Assembly (NCBI GenBank): GCA_043727195.1
Contig: JAYSYZ010000128.1
Coordinates: 1-32,941 of the forward strand
Direction: 5' to 3'
DNA length: 32,941 bases
From: JAUYQR01 sp043727195
GTDB taxonomy: Bacteria; Pseudomonadota; Alphaproteobacteria; Rhodobacterales; Rhodobacteraceae
The notes beneath the pieces were generated by a model that had not been told where the DNA came from, did no database searches, and was given only the letters and a program-made list of their open reading frames with translations. Position numbers and translations under genes: made by a program. Shown piece after piece: positions 14,621 through 23,651 of the stretch. Position 1 is the first letter of the stretch, and each line of letters starts with the position of its first letter.

Positions 14621-15406
14621 TCAGCCGCCGACCATCCCCAACGGCGGCGCAAGGAACATGCCTTCCGGCAAAGGTGCCAGCCAACCGATTCTGGCGCGCG
14701 CGGCGCCTGAACCATTGTCATACCAGGTGGTCTCAAGACCGAGCACCCGGCACGCCTTGACCTTTCTGACCGCCTCACAAGCCGCAACCGCCGCATTCGC
14801 CGCCGACGCGAGCAAGGCTTCGGGACCGGGTACGCCTCCCACGTTGGCTTCAAAGTCAAGGCTGATCGTTTTGGTCATCAGCACATGGGTGGCAAGGTCG
14901 GGCAGCGGCTGTTCCACAGGTTTCAGCCGGTAGACCAGTTCAATCGCGAACCGCGCTTCACCGGCAACAGGATCGACGCTGCCGTCGACAACCCTGGCCC
15001 GGTTGATCGCACAATCTACCGCGATGGTTTCAAGAAGTGCATTACAAATCTTGGCGGCGACCATTGGCGCGCGGATATCGGCCAGCACTTGCAGGTAGGC
15101 CTCCTGCGGCAACTTCTCACCCTCCAACAGCAACTCGTCCAACCGCGCGCTGCGTGTGACGAAAGCGGTGCGGCTTTCCACGAAACGGTCCTGCACCAGA
15201 TAGGCCTGGACGTCCGCCTGCGGCACAACCCCACCCGACTGCGAGATAAGCCAGCTTTGCTGCGTCACTGGCGGCGCAGTGGTGCCGGTGGCGGCCCCGT
15301 CTAAGGCGGCAGAGGTGGAACGCTTTTCCCAATACTGCAGCCCGGCGGCGCCGAACCCCAGCAACATCATTACGAGACCCAGCCCGATCACCACCCGGAG
15401 CACCAT
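14621..15406 (-). CDS. uncharacterised single-TM envelope protein
   Basis: A 261-residue protein. Residues 4-25 (RVVIGLGLVMMLLGFGAAGL) form an uncleaved N-terminal membrane anchor, and the remainder is predicted to be periplasmic. It has a Ser/Thr/Pro linker, then a domain with paired cysteines (KICNALLETIAVDC about residues 120-133, and AACEAVRKVKACRVLGLETT later). The four cysteines could form disulfides in the periplasm. I do not recognise the family. The start codon overlaps the stop of the upstream gene by one base (TGATG). The two proteins are therefore made together and probably form one complex. No enzyme motif is visible. Confidence 0.7.
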   Translation of the reverse strand: MVLRVVIGLGLVMMLLGFGAAGLQYWEKRSTSAALDGAATGTTAPPVTQQSWLISQSGGVVPQADVQAYLVQDRFVESRTAFVTRSARLDELLLEGEKLPQEAYLQVLADIRAPMVAAKICNALLETIAVDCAINRARVVDGSVDPVAGEARFAIELVYRLKPVEQPLPDLATHVLMTKTISLDFEANVGGVPGPEALLASAANAAVAACEAVRKVKACRVLGLETTWYDNGSGAARARIGWLAPLPEGMFLAPPLGMVGG

Positions 15407-16557
15407 CAGAACTGCGCCCCCTGCAGCAGCGTCTGCAGATCGCCGAATGCAAAGGTCGTGGCAATCGCCCTGACGCGCGAGGCAAAGTCGGCACCGGTTG
15501 AGACCTGCCCGCTGATTTCAAAGAACTGGTCCTGTGTGGTACGGATTTTCGCTCCCTGCATCGCCGCAAAGATCGCCTTGCCATCCGCCTGCTGTCCCGG
15601 AACCGGCCCGATCACCGAGATGGTGCCGCTGTCAAAACCGACGCGGCTTGCCACGGCCTCGATGCCGAAACTGTCGCGAAACCAGTTATCATATGCTTCG
15701 ACCGCAGCCTTGATCGCAGCCAGTTTCTCTTCCGCCTGTTGCGGCGATATCGCGCCGTTTTGCAATGACTGAAAGAACAGGTGCCCGGCGTTCAACGGAT
15801 AAGCCGGATTGACTCCGCAGGCCGCCAGCCCATCACCAAGGATCACCTCAACCGGTACAACCGGATCAAGGTTTGCCACGCCCGCCTGTGCACCGCCCAA
15901 CAGAACGACCCGCTCGATCCGCGCGCCGGGTGCCAGATGAATGTTCCAGATCCGGTTGCCGGTCCGGTTTTCCAGCACCAGATAAAGGGGTGCGATGATT
16001 TCGGTCACCGCCACGTCATAGGCTTCATAGGCGGGCCCGTCGCCGATCAAATGGTTTTCCCCACCAGACTGACGGTAGTTGTTGACGAAACCCTGCACTT
16101 CCGACGCCAGATGCGCATCGTTGTAGGTGCGCATCGCCAGCGGAACACCACTTGCCCCCGAGGTGACGTGACCAACGATGCTGCCCTCCAGCGGTGGGGT
16201 CAATCGGCATCCGAGGATCGGGCGGATCGTGGTGATTTCCACGGGAACGTCATGGGATACCCCAGTGGTATAGCCGGTGATCACCTCGTTAATGAACACG
16301 GCTTGATTGCCCGCCCCCGCCGCGATTGGGCCACGCGCATGCATCCCGTCGCCGTCGTCGGCAAGGAAATCCGACGCAAGCCTGCCCGAACCGGACGGCG
16401 CATGAACGAACTGTCCGCGACCGGTGATCTGCTCGATGGCTGCCAGCACCTGCGGCAGCAGAACGTTTCCGTATAGCCGCAGACCACTCGCCACCAGACC
16501 GACTATCGCCAGCGTGACGACCGCCGCGACCATCATGCTGACCCGACCACGCCCCAT
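15406..16557 (-). CDS. uncharacterised single-TM envelope protein, partner of the downstream gene
   Basis: A 383-residue protein with an N-terminal anchor (residues about 6-30, VSMMVAAVVTLAIVGLVASG) and a large predicted periplasmic part. Two features stand out: a middle region with IAPLYLVLENRTGNRIWNIH and ARIERVVLLGGAQAGVANLD, and a C-terminal region TISVIGPVPGQQADGKAIF through DFASRVRAIATTFAFGDLQT. No catalytic motif is recognised. The ATG at 16557 has GGGAG upstream; the frame extends 19 codons further without support. A perfect TTGACA lies in the 108-bp gap upstream, but its -10 partner is weak. Co-translated with the gene that follows. The SIMPL gene precedes it on the same strand. Confidence 0.7.
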   Translation of the reverse strand: MGRGRVSMMVAAVVTLAIVGLVASGLRLYGNVLLPQVLAAIEQITGRGQFVHAPSGSGRLASDFLADDGDGMHARGPIAAGAGNQAVFINEVITGYTTGVSHDVPVEITTIRPILGCRLTPPLEGSIVGHVTSGASGVPLAMRTYNDAHLASEVQGFVNNYRQSGGENHLIGDGPAYEAYDVAVTEIIAPLYLVLENRTGNRIWNIHLAPGARIERVVLLGGAQAGVANLDPVVPVEVILGDGLAACGVNPAYPLNAGHLFFQSLQNGAISPQQAEEKLAAIKAAVEAYDNWFRDSFGIEAVASRVGFDSGTISVIGPVPGQQADGKAIFAAMQGAKIRTTQDQFFEISGQVSTGADFASRVRAIATTFAFGDLQTLLQGAQF

Positions 16558-16665
16558 GAACGACTGCTCCCGCCATTTCTCATTAAGCAGAACTTTGCCG
16601 GACAACTGGGGCAAAATCGGGCCGAAACGGCGGAACTGTCAAGAATACCGCCGCTTTGGAAGGAA

Positions 16666-17364
16666 TTATTCAACGATCTCGTAAAAAATCGTCACGCTGG
16701 CCGAAAGGCCAAGCTCGCCGCCCTGCACCGGCACCGCTGCGGCAGCTGCATCCTGGCGAAACATCGGCATGGGATCAGCCACCACCCCCGCCTCGCTGAT
16801 CGACACGATCTTGCCCAGTTTGACCCCCGCCGCAGTTGCCAGCAGTTCGGCCTTTGCGCGGGCGTCAGCAACCGCTTCCTTGCGCGCCTCATTCAGGGTC
16901 GGGGCCGGATCGGCAAGACCAAAGGTCAAGCCGTTCAACGTGTTGGCCCCGTCCGCCACTGCCGCATCCAGCACTTTGCCAAGGCTGTCCAACACCCGTA
17001 CCCGCACTGTCAGCATGTTCGAAGCAACATAGCTTGGCGGGGCCGCGCCGCTGCTGCTGTCATATTTGGAATAATCGGGCCCGAGGGACAGGTTGGACGT
17101 TTGCATATCGCGAGCCTCAATCCCGGCTTCGGTCAAACGCGTCAGTACTGCATCCATCGCGGCGGAGTTCGTCGCCAATGCTGCGGCAGCGGTGCCCCCC
17201 TGCGTCGTTACTCCGATCATCAGGGTCGCGATATCGGGTGCCGCCTCGACCATGCCTTCGCCGGTCACCGTGATCATTGGAGGCGGCTGATCCTGGGCCA
17301 AGGCCGGGGCTGTCACTGGCAGGGCAAGAACCGCAGACAGACAAAGGGCAGAAAGGACACGCAT
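16666..17364 (-). CDS. SIMPL domain (DUF541) exported protein
   Basis: A 232-residue protein with a clear Sec signal peptide (MRVLSALCLSAVLALPVTAP, cleavage likely after ALA, before QDQPPP). One SIMPL/DUF541 domain follows: ITVTGEGMVEAAPDIATLMI at the N-side, then DMQTSNLSLGPDYS, and the repeat-like ARKEAVADARAKAELLATAA typical of the family, ending in ASVTIFYEIVE. Related periplasmic proteins (for example E. coli YggE and Brucella BP26/Omp28) form oligomeric channels or rings and have been linked to oxidative stress. The start has GAGGAG just upstream. It is divergent from the 984-residue protein gene, with 160 bp between. Confidence 0.9.
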   Translation of the reverse strand: MRVLSALCLSAVLALPVTAPALAQDQPPPMITVTGEGMVEAAPDIATLMIGVTTQGGTAAAALATNSAAMDAVLTRLTEAGIEARDMQTSNLSLGPDYSKYDSSSGAAPPSYVASNMLTVRVRVLDSLGKVLDAAVADGANTLNGLTFGLADPAPTLNEARKEAVADARAKAELLATAAGVKLGKIVSISEAGVVADPMPMFRQDAAAAAVPVQGGELGLSASVTIFYEIVE

Positions 17365-17524
17365 GGTTTTCTCCTCGGGTTCGCGTCACAGTTCCAAGTT
17401 GAGACGTGCGCGGCAACCACTTGCTTGGCCGATTGCCTTCCCTTCGGCGAAAAGCTGCTGTAATAAGTCAACAACCGGCCGGAGCACGTTCCCGCCCTTT
17501 GATATCCTGTGCTAGACCCAGTCT

Positions 17525-20479
17525 ATGAAACCTACATTTGCACTTGATCTGAGCCGCGAAAGCATTGGGCTGCTGCACCGCACGCCGAAAGGCTGGCTGC
17601 CACTGGGTGAGGTTGCCTTCGACGCGCCCGATCTGGCGGAAGCGCTGGATTATCTGCGCAAGACTGCCCTTGGCATGTCGCCGATGGGGATGGCAACCAA
17701 GGTCGTGATCCCCAACAGCCAGATCCTCTACACCGAGGTTCACGCCCCCGGCCCAAGCCGCGATGAAAAGCGCAGGCAGATCATGGCGGCGCTGGATGGG
17801 CGGACCCCATATGATGTAGCCGATCTGGTCATCGACTGGTCCGGCAAGGGCGCGACGGTCAAGGTTGCCGTCGTCGCCCGCGAAACCCTGACCGAGGCCG
17901 AGGCATTTGCCACCGAACACCGCCTGAACCCGGTTTCCTTCGTGGCGATCCCGGTCGAAGGCGCATTTGTTGGCGAACCCTGGTTCGGCCCGACATCGAT
18001 TGCCCCGACGATCCTTGCCGAAGGCGAAACCGTCGACCGTGACCGCGACGCCGTGGTGATCTTGCAGCGTGAACTGCCGGTGACCGAACAGCCTAATATC
18101 GTGCCCCAGCCGGATCTGGCGGACAAGGTGCCAGCCGATGACCCGCCGCAAGTCGACCCCGTGCCGGAGGTGGCTCTGCAAGTTGCCACGGTTGCGGACA
18201 GCCCCCCCGCCACCATCCCCGCCACCATCATAGATGACGACGATCCGTTGCCCGGTCTGGAGGCGGCACTCAACGCCGACGTCCCACCGCTGGCCGTGAG
18301 GGCAATCCCGGCTCCCGATCCGATCCCGTCGGATGACGACCCCGTTCGCGACGTTACTGCCGTGCCCGATGCTGCGGCAGCGGCATCGCCGCCCGCTGCG
18401 GCCGAACTCTCAGCAGCAACCGAGGTCGAAGAGGCACCGTTTGCGCATGTCACCGACAATACCGTCTTTCCCGAAGCCGACGATGATGTGCAGCCCATTC
18501 CAGCTGGCAAGACGATCACCGCAACTGACCTGGACGATGATCTGCCGCCCGCCCCGCCTTCGGCTGCGATGGTGGCCTTTGCCAGCCGCCGGGTTGCCGG
18601 GACCAGCGTCGCAGACCCGGCGGTTGTAACTGGCGAGGCGCCCGCCCGCGCCTTCGGCAAACCCGTGGAAGAACTGCCGGCTTTGTCTCGCCCGGCCCTT
18701 GCCCCCGCCAGACCGCAACCGGCGACCTCTGTCCGCTCAGGGCCGAACAAGAGTTTTGTGGGGCCGGTGACTGCCCCCTCGATCCCTGGCATGCGCAAGG
18801 TCAAGTCCAAGGGCCTGCCGCTTGCGGACGTACCAAGACCGGCCAGCATCTCCGCCGCGGGTGCGAAAACGCTGACCAAGCCTGGCGGCACGTTCGGTGC
18901 CCGCACGCCGCAGCGGGGGCGACCGCGCTTTCTCGGCATGATCCTGACGGCCTTGCTCCTGGTCTTTCTGGCGTTGTTGGCGGCATGGTCTTCGTTCTAC
19001 CTGGCACAAGGTGATCAACCGGTTGACGATCCGGCAGTCGCCGATGTGGCCGGCGAGATGATCCCTGGCGTCGATGACGAGATGTTGGCCGACATGCAGG
19101 ATCCCGAAGGCATGACCGATGCCTTGCCGGAGGCGGAGGGGGCGGGTCTACCCCGGGCCGATACGATTGCGACAGAGGCGGCACCTGACGCTTCACCCGA
19201 GGTCAATTTGGCCACGGAAGAGCCAGCCGACCTGCCCGCCGCTGATCCGCGCCCGGAAGCTGTTGCGGAAACTGTCCCTGAATCGGCCCCCGAACCTGCG
19301 CCGCAGACCGAAGTGACGACTGATCTGGTGGCAGCCCAAGCCCCGGCAGAAGACAAGGACGAGATATTTCTGGCCGCAATGACCGCCCCGCCCCCGGCGC
19401 TTGACGCCTTGGCGCTGCCCGTTCCGCAAGCGGTGGCCGATGCGCCCCCGGATGCGCCGGTTCCGCCGCCACCTTATGGAACCGTCTATCAATTCGGTGC
19501 CGACGGGTTATTGCGACCGACCCCTGATGGCATCCTCAGCCCCGACGGGGTGTTTCTGGTTGCAGGCAAACCAACGCTCCTGCCTCCTGCCCGCAGCGAT
19601 CTTGTGACGGCCGCCGCTGAGGCGGCCGCAGCACTTTCCACGCCGGTCGCAGCGGCAAATGATCCGGCACCGGTCGTAGGTAGCCCCCCGCTGGCAGCTT
19701 TGTCGCCACCTGGCGGAACTCCCAACTCCGCAGTGACTGCGCCCGCGCCCGCCGACCCTGCGCTGGCGGGCTTTCGCCCGCGTCCGCGCCCCGAAAACCC
19801 CATCGCCAACAAGCCGGTCGCCACGCCTGAGGATGGCGCCACCGTCATAACGGCAGTCGGCCCCGATTTCGCGGGTCTGCGCCCGTTGCCGCGTCCGGCA
19901 ACGGTGCTGGCCGCCGCCTCATCCTCACGCCCCGCTGCGACGGACGCGACCGATCTTGGCTCACAGGGCGCATCGCTGGCCGCGCAACGCGACGCCGCCC
20001 TTGCTGCCGCCGCCGCCGAAGAGTCGGCAAACCCGTCGATCATCGCGATCTCGCGGCGTCCCGCCGCCCGCCCGCGCGATCTGTCGCGCGCGGTCGAGGC
20101 TGCCGTGGCCGCCGCCGTCCGCGAACCTGCCCCCGAAGAGGTGGCCGCCGCCGAACCTGCGCTGACATTGAAGCCCGAAGAACAGGACGAGATTGACGAA
20201 CCCGAAACCGCCAGCGCTGCGCCGCGAATTCCGACACGGGCGAATGTGGCCAAACAGGCCACCTTCGCGAACGCAATCAACCTGTCGAAGACCAACCTGA
20301 TCGGCGTCTACGGCAGCCAGTCCAAGCGTTACGCGCTGATCCGTCAGTCAAACGGGCGCTACAAGAAGGTCAGGGTCGGCGACAGGATCGATGGCGGCAC
20401 CGTTCAGGCGATCACCCAGAACGAAGTGCGCTACCAAAAGGGCGGCAAGCTTATCGCCCTGAAAATGCCCAAAGCCTGA
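17525..20479 (+). CDS. 984-residue bitopic protein: PilM/GspL-like N-domain and GspC/PilP-like C-domain
   Basis: The start, FALDLSRESIGLLHRTPKGW through VVIPNSQILYTEVHAPGPS and an RTPYDVADLVIDWSGKG segment (to about residue 170), resembles the actin-like cytoplasmic domain of PilM/GspL. A Pro/Ala/Asp-rich linker follows, then one membrane span (about 469-491, GMILTALLLVFLALLAAWSS). A periplasmic Pro/Ala-rich part contains FRPRPRP (about 750), LRPLPRP (about 786) and RRPAARPRDLS (about 843). The last 70 residues (NLIGVYGSQSKRYALIRQSN, then GRYKKVRVGDRIDGGTVQAI) look like the homology region of GspC/PilP. Types II/IV machinery keeps these domains on separate proteins. No other secretion gene is near. 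No Shine-Dalgarno is obvious. Domain calls are by eye. Confidence 0.75.
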   Translation: MKPTFALDLSRESIGLLHRTPKGWLPLGEVAFDAPDLAEALDYLRKTALGMSPMGMATKVVIPNSQILYTEVHAPGPSRDEKRRQIMAALDGRTPYDVADLVIDWSGKGATVKVAVVARETLTEAEAFATEHRLNPVSFVAIPVEGAFVGEPWFGPTSIAPTILAEGETVDRDRDAVVILQRELPVTEQPNIVPQPDLADKVPADDPPQVDPVPEVALQVATVADSPPATIPATIIDDDDPLPGLEAALNADVPPLAVRAIPAPDPIPSDDDPVRDVTAVPDAAAAASPPAAAELSAATEVEEAPFAHVTDNTVFPEADDDVQPIPAGKTITATDLDDDLPPAPPSAAMVAFASRRVAGTSVADPAVVTGEAPARAFGKPVEELPALSRPALAPARPQPATSVRSGPNKSFVGPVTAPSIPGMRKVKSKGLPLADVPRPASISAAGAKTLTKPGGTFGARTPQRGRPRFLGMILTALLLVFLALLAAWSSFYLAQGDQPVDDPAVADVAGEMIPGVDDEMLADMQDPEGMTDALPEAEGAGLPRADTIATEAAPDASPEVNLATEEPADLPAADPRPEAVAETVPESAPEPAPQTEVTTDLVAAQAPAEDKDEIFLAAMTAPPPALDALALPVPQAVADAPPDAPVPPPPYGTVYQFGADGLLRPTPDGILSPDGVFLVAGKPTLLPPARSDLVTAAAEAAAALSTPVAAANDPAPVVGSPPLAALSPPGGTPNSAVTAPAPADPALAGFRPRPRPENPIANKPVATPEDGATVITAVGPDFAGLRPLPRPATVLAAASSSRPAATDATDLGSQGASLAAQRDAALAAAAAEESANPSIIAISRRPAARPRDLSRAVEAAVAAAVREPAPEEVAAAEPALTLKPEEQDEIDEPETASAAPRIPTRANVAKQATFANAINLSKTNLIGVYGSQSKRYALIRQSNGRYKKVRVGDRIDGGTVQAITQNEVRYQKGGKLIALKMPKA

Positions 20480-20667
20480 TCCTAGCGCGTCGGCGTCACC
20501 CCAGACTTGCGCGTCAGACTGCGGCAGAGGCACATGTTTCCCGGTGTTTCACCATCGTGACCGAGCCCCTGATGCAGGCGATTGACGCGCCGGCCCTTGT
20601 GCGTTTCCTCACACCCGCGGATAACTGTCATTGATCCTGCCCGCGCCGACCCCCAGCCGGAGATTTG

Positions 20668-22560
20668 ATGGAAAACACGCTTCTCCTCGCCAGTCTCTAC
20701 CTTGGCGCTGCGGTGCTGATCGTGCCGTTGGCGGTGCGGCTGGGTCTGGGGTCGGTGCTGGGCTATCTGGGCGCTGGCATCTTGCTCGGCCCGATCCTTG
20801 GCCTTGCCGGGGCAGAGACGAACGAGCTGCAACACGTGGCCGAATTCGGCGTCGTGATGCTGCTGTTCCTGATCGGGCTGGAGCTTGCGCCGCGCACCGT
20901 CTGGGAAATGCGCATGAAACTTCTTGGGCTTGGCGGCACCCAGGTGATCCTGACGGTCATGGCCGTCGGTGCCGCGATGATCGGTGTCGGCTACTCCTGG
21001 CAGGTGGCGCTTGTGATTGGCATGATCCTGTCGCTGTCCTCCACCGCCATCGTGCTGCAGACGCTGACCGAAAAGAACCTGATGCGCACCCCCGGCGGGC
21101 GGGCCAGTTTCGCCACGCTGCTGTTTCAGGACGTGGCGATGGTGGTAATGCTGGCACTCATCCCGCTTCTGACGCTGGTGGCCTCGGGTGTGTCTCTGGT
21201 TGAAACCTTCGGGGTGTCCAACCCTGAACCGGCGGCCCCGGAGGCGGGTGCAGCCGAGCCGTTGATGACGCTGGTCCAATCGCTGCCCGGCTGGGCAGCG
21301 ACGCTGCTGACCCTTGCCGTCGTGGCCGGGATCATGCTGGCCGGGCATTTCCTCAGCCGTCCGGTGTTCCGCTTTGTCCACGCCTCCCGCCTGCCGGAAA
21401 TGTCGACCTTTATCTCCCTGCTCATCATCCTGGGCATCGCCTTTCTGATGATCCTCGTGGGCCTGTCGCCCGCGCTTGGCACTTTCGTTGCCGGGGTGGT
21501 TCTTGCCAATTCCGAGTTTCGCCATCAGATCGAGGCTGACATCGCACCGATCAAGGGACTGTTGCTGGGGCTGTTCTTCATGACGGTGGGCGTCAGCATC
21601 AACTTTCGCCTGTTCTTTGCCGAACCGATTACCGTCCTCGCTTTCACCTTTGGCCTGATCGTACTGAAAGCCACCATCCTGTTGGCGGTTGCACTGGTCT
21701 TCCGGCTCAAAGGGCGCGACCGCTGGCTTCTGGCCCTCGGTCTGGCGCAGGGCAGCGAGTTCGGCTTTGTTCTTACCGCCTTTGCCCGCAGCGAAGGGGC
21801 GATCCCGCTGGCCGCCGGGCAGATGGTGCTGCTGGTGATCAGTCTGTCCATGCTGCTGACCCCACTGCTGTTTCTGGCGCATGATTGGATTGCCCGCCGC
21901 GCGACCGTCGCGCATGCTGCGCCGGATGAGATTACCGAGACTGGCCGCGTGATCATCGCCGGGATTGGCCGCTTCGGGCAGACGGTGAACCGGCTGGTAC
22001 GGACCTCCGGCATCTCGACGGTGGTGCTTGATGCCGATATTGGAATGATTGAAACGATGCGCCGCTTCGGTGTGAAGGGGTTCTTCGGTGATCCATCGCG
22101 CCCCGAACTACTCGCCGCTGCCGGGCTGGCCGAAGCCGAGGTGCTGGTTGTTGCCGTGGACGACCCTGCCATCGTGACCAAGATCGTCAAGCACGCCCGC
22201 GCCCAGCGCCCCGATCTGCACATTGTTGCCCGGGCGCGCGACCGGGTGCATGTCTATGAACTGTTTCAGGCGGGGGCTGATGACATTGTTCGCGAAACCT
22301 ATGACAGTTCGCTTCGCGCGGGTCGCTATGTACTTGAAAACACAGGGTTCACTGAATATGAGGCGGCCAAACTCAGCCAGACCTTTTACCGCGTCGAACG
22401 CGGTACGCTGCGCGATCTGGCGGAACTTTGGGTGCCTGGCCAGCCCGTGCACCTGAACGAGGCATATGTCGCCCGCGCCAAGGAACTGGACCGCGATCTG
22501 CAAACCGCATTGTTTGACGATCTCGATCAGGCGCGCCCGAAAGACCAGGCGGCCGAATAG
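20668..22560 (+). CDS. CPA2-family monovalent cation/proton antiporter (KefB/KefC-like)
   Basis: A 630-residue inner-membrane transporter. About 12 hydrophobic segments cover residues 1-410 (Na+/H+ exchanger fold), with the family block HQIEADIAPIKGLLLGLFF that in KefC forms the regulatory loop. A cytoplasmic RCK/TrkA-N Rossmann domain starts at about 425 (RVIIAGIGRFGQTVNRLV), and a short acidic tail follows. Kef proteins exchange K+ for H+ and in enterobacteria are gated by glutathione adducts. No KefF/KefG ancillary gene is seen here. The ATG at 20668 follows GGAG; a TTG directly in front of it is not needed. It converges on cobT, 2 bp between the stops, and no terminator is seen between them. 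Confidence 0.92.
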   Translation: MENTLLLASLYLGAAVLIVPLAVRLGLGSVLGYLGAGILLGPILGLAGAETNELQHVAEFGVVMLLFLIGLELAPRTVWEMRMKLLGLGGTQVILTVMAVGAAMIGVGYSWQVALVIGMILSLSSTAIVLQTLTEKNLMRTPGGRASFATLLFQDVAMVVMLALIPLLTLVASGVSLVETFGVSNPEPAAPEAGAAEPLMTLVQSLPGWAATLLTLAVVAGIMLAGHFLSRPVFRFVHASRLPEMSTFISLLIILGIAFLMILVGLSPALGTFVAGVVLANSEFRHQIEADIAPIKGLLLGLFFMTVGVSINFRLFFAEPITVLAFTFGLIVLKATILLAVALVFRLKGRDRWLLALGLAQGSEFGFVLTAFARSEGAIPLAAGQMVLLVISLSMLLTPLLFLAHDWIARRATVAHAAPDEITETGRVIIAGIGRFGQTVNRLVRTSGISTVVLDADIGMIETMRRFGVKGFFGDPSRPELLAAAGLAEAEVLVVAVDDPAIVTKIVKHARAQRPDLHIVARARDRVHVYELFQAGADDIVRETYDSSLRAGRYVLENTGFTEYEAAKLSQTFYRVERGTLRDLAELWVPGQPVHLNEAYVARAKELDRDLQTALFDDLDQARPKDQAAE

Positions 22561-22562
22561 CC

Positions 22563-23567
22563 TCAGCCTGCCGCCACGCCCGCCTCGGCAAAGGTTGCCA
22601 TGCCGGAATGGCAGGCCACGGCCGCTTGCACCACCCCGATGGCCAACGCCGCCCCCGAACCCTCGCCCAGCCGCAGGCCCAGCGACAAAAGCGGCTCTTT
22701 GCCCAGAAGCGCCAAAAGTCGGCCATGCGCGCCCTCGGCGCTGACATGGCCCGCCACGCAATGATCCAGCCCCCCCGGCACCGCGCAGGCCAGCACCGCC
22801 GCCGCTGCACAGGTAATGAACCCGTCAAGGATCACCGGAACCCGCAGGATCCGCGCCCGCGCAATCGCGCCGGTCATCGCCGCAATCTCGCGCCCGCCAA
22901 GACAGCGCAACACCTGCAACGGATCACCCAGCACGCCAGAGTGCCGCGCCAGCCCCGCCGCGACCACCGCCTCTTTCCGCGCCAGCCCCGCATCATCGAC
23001 GCCCGTGCCGCGCCCGGCCCAGCCCTCGCCGCCGTAAAATGCCGCTGCCATCGCCGCCGCCACGGTGGTATTGCCGATGCCCATCTCGCCCGCAACGAAC
23101 ATATCCGCCGCCGGATCAACCGCCTCCCAGCCCATGCGCAGTGCGACGATAACCTCTGCCTCGGTCATCGCCGGGCCTTCGGTGAAATCCGCCGTCGGCT
23201 GATCCAGATCCAGCGCATGCACATCAAGCTTTGCGCCGAATGCACGGGCCAGCTGATTAATCGCCGCCCCGCCATGCGCGAAATTGGCGACCATCTGCGC
23301 CGTCACTTCCGCCGGAAACGCCGAAACGCCCCGCGCCGCTACCCCGTGATTGCCCGCGAAAATCGCTATCTGCGGCTTGGCCGCGCGTGGCCGGTCGGTG
23401 CCCTGCCAGCCCGCCATCCAGATTGCCAGCGTCTCCAGTCGCCCCAAGGCCCCCGGCGGCTTGGTCAATTGGCCATTCCGCGCCTCTGCCGCGGCAACCG
23501 ACTTTGCGTCGGGGGCCGGCATCCCGTCCAGAACTGCACGAAACTCAGCCAAGGTCTGAAACGGCAT
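22563..23567 (-). CDS. cobT: nicotinate-nucleotide:dimethylbenzimidazole phosphoribosyltransferase
   Basis: A 334-residue enzyme of the CobT family (called CobU in Pseudomonas denitrificans nomenclature). It makes alpha-ribazole 5'-phosphate from NaMN and 5,6-dimethylbenzimidazole for the lower ligand of cobalamin. Family blocks present: LTKPPGALGRLETLAIWMAG near the N-terminus, IAIFAGNHGVAARGVSAFP, FVAGEMGIGNTTVAAAM, and the C-terminal LRLGEGSGAALAI, where Glu302 corresponds to the catalytic base. Length is typical. It is divergent from cobS, with a 10-bp-arm inverted repeat between them, and the two act in consecutive parts of the nucleotide-loop pathway. Confidence 0.95.
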   Translation of the reverse strand: MPFQTLAEFRAVLDGMPAPDAKSVAAAEARNGQLTKPPGALGRLETLAIWMAGWQGTDRPRAAKPQIAIFAGNHGVAARGVSAFPAEVTAQMVANFAHGGAAINQLARAFGAKLDVHALDLDQPTADFTEGPAMTEAEVIVALRMGWEAVDPAADMFVAGEMGIGNTTVAAAMAAAFYGGEGWAGRGTGVDDAGLARKEAVVAAGLARHSGVLGDPLQVLRCLGGREIAAMTGAIARARILRVPVILDGFITCAAAAVLACAVPGGLDHCVAGHVSAEGAHGRLLALLGKEPLLSLGLRLGEGSGAALAIGVVQAAVACHSGMATFAEAGVAAG

Positions 23568-23595
23568 AGTCTTGTCCCCAATTGATCCCCGTCGC

Positions 23596-23648
23596 CAATG
23601 CGGCTACCCCAGTGCCCTGACGAACGCCAGCCGGGAACAGCCGCATTG
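23596..23648. repeat. 10-bp perfect inverted repeat between cobT and cobS
   Basis: CAATGCGGCT (23596-23605) and AGCCGCATTG (23639-23648) are perfect reverse complements separated by 33 bp. Inner CCC/GGG can add to the stem. The element fills most of the 84-bp gap between divergent cobT and cobS and ends 3 bp before the chosen cobS ATG. In cobS mRNA it would form a hairpin holding the only purine-rich stretch (GGGAACAG) upstream of the start. It is too short for a cobalamin riboswitch and lacks a recognisable B12 box. Confidence 0.6.
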
Positions 23649-23651
23649 ACC

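Noticed and set aside
13267..14859. 530-codon minus-strand ORF over metY
   Set aside because: Gly/Asp/Val-rich shadow of a clearly real PLP-enzyme gene on the plus strand; no ribosome-binding site or motif.
17740..18939. 399-codon minus-strand ORF inside the 984-codon gene
   Set aside because: Ser/Thr/Gly/Ala-rich low-complexity shadow of the Pro/Ala linker; no start signal.
23568..23651. Cobalamin riboswitch between cobT and cobS
   Set aside because: The gap is 84 bp, less than half of a cobalamin riboswitch, with no B12 box on either strand; only a simple inverted repeat is seen.
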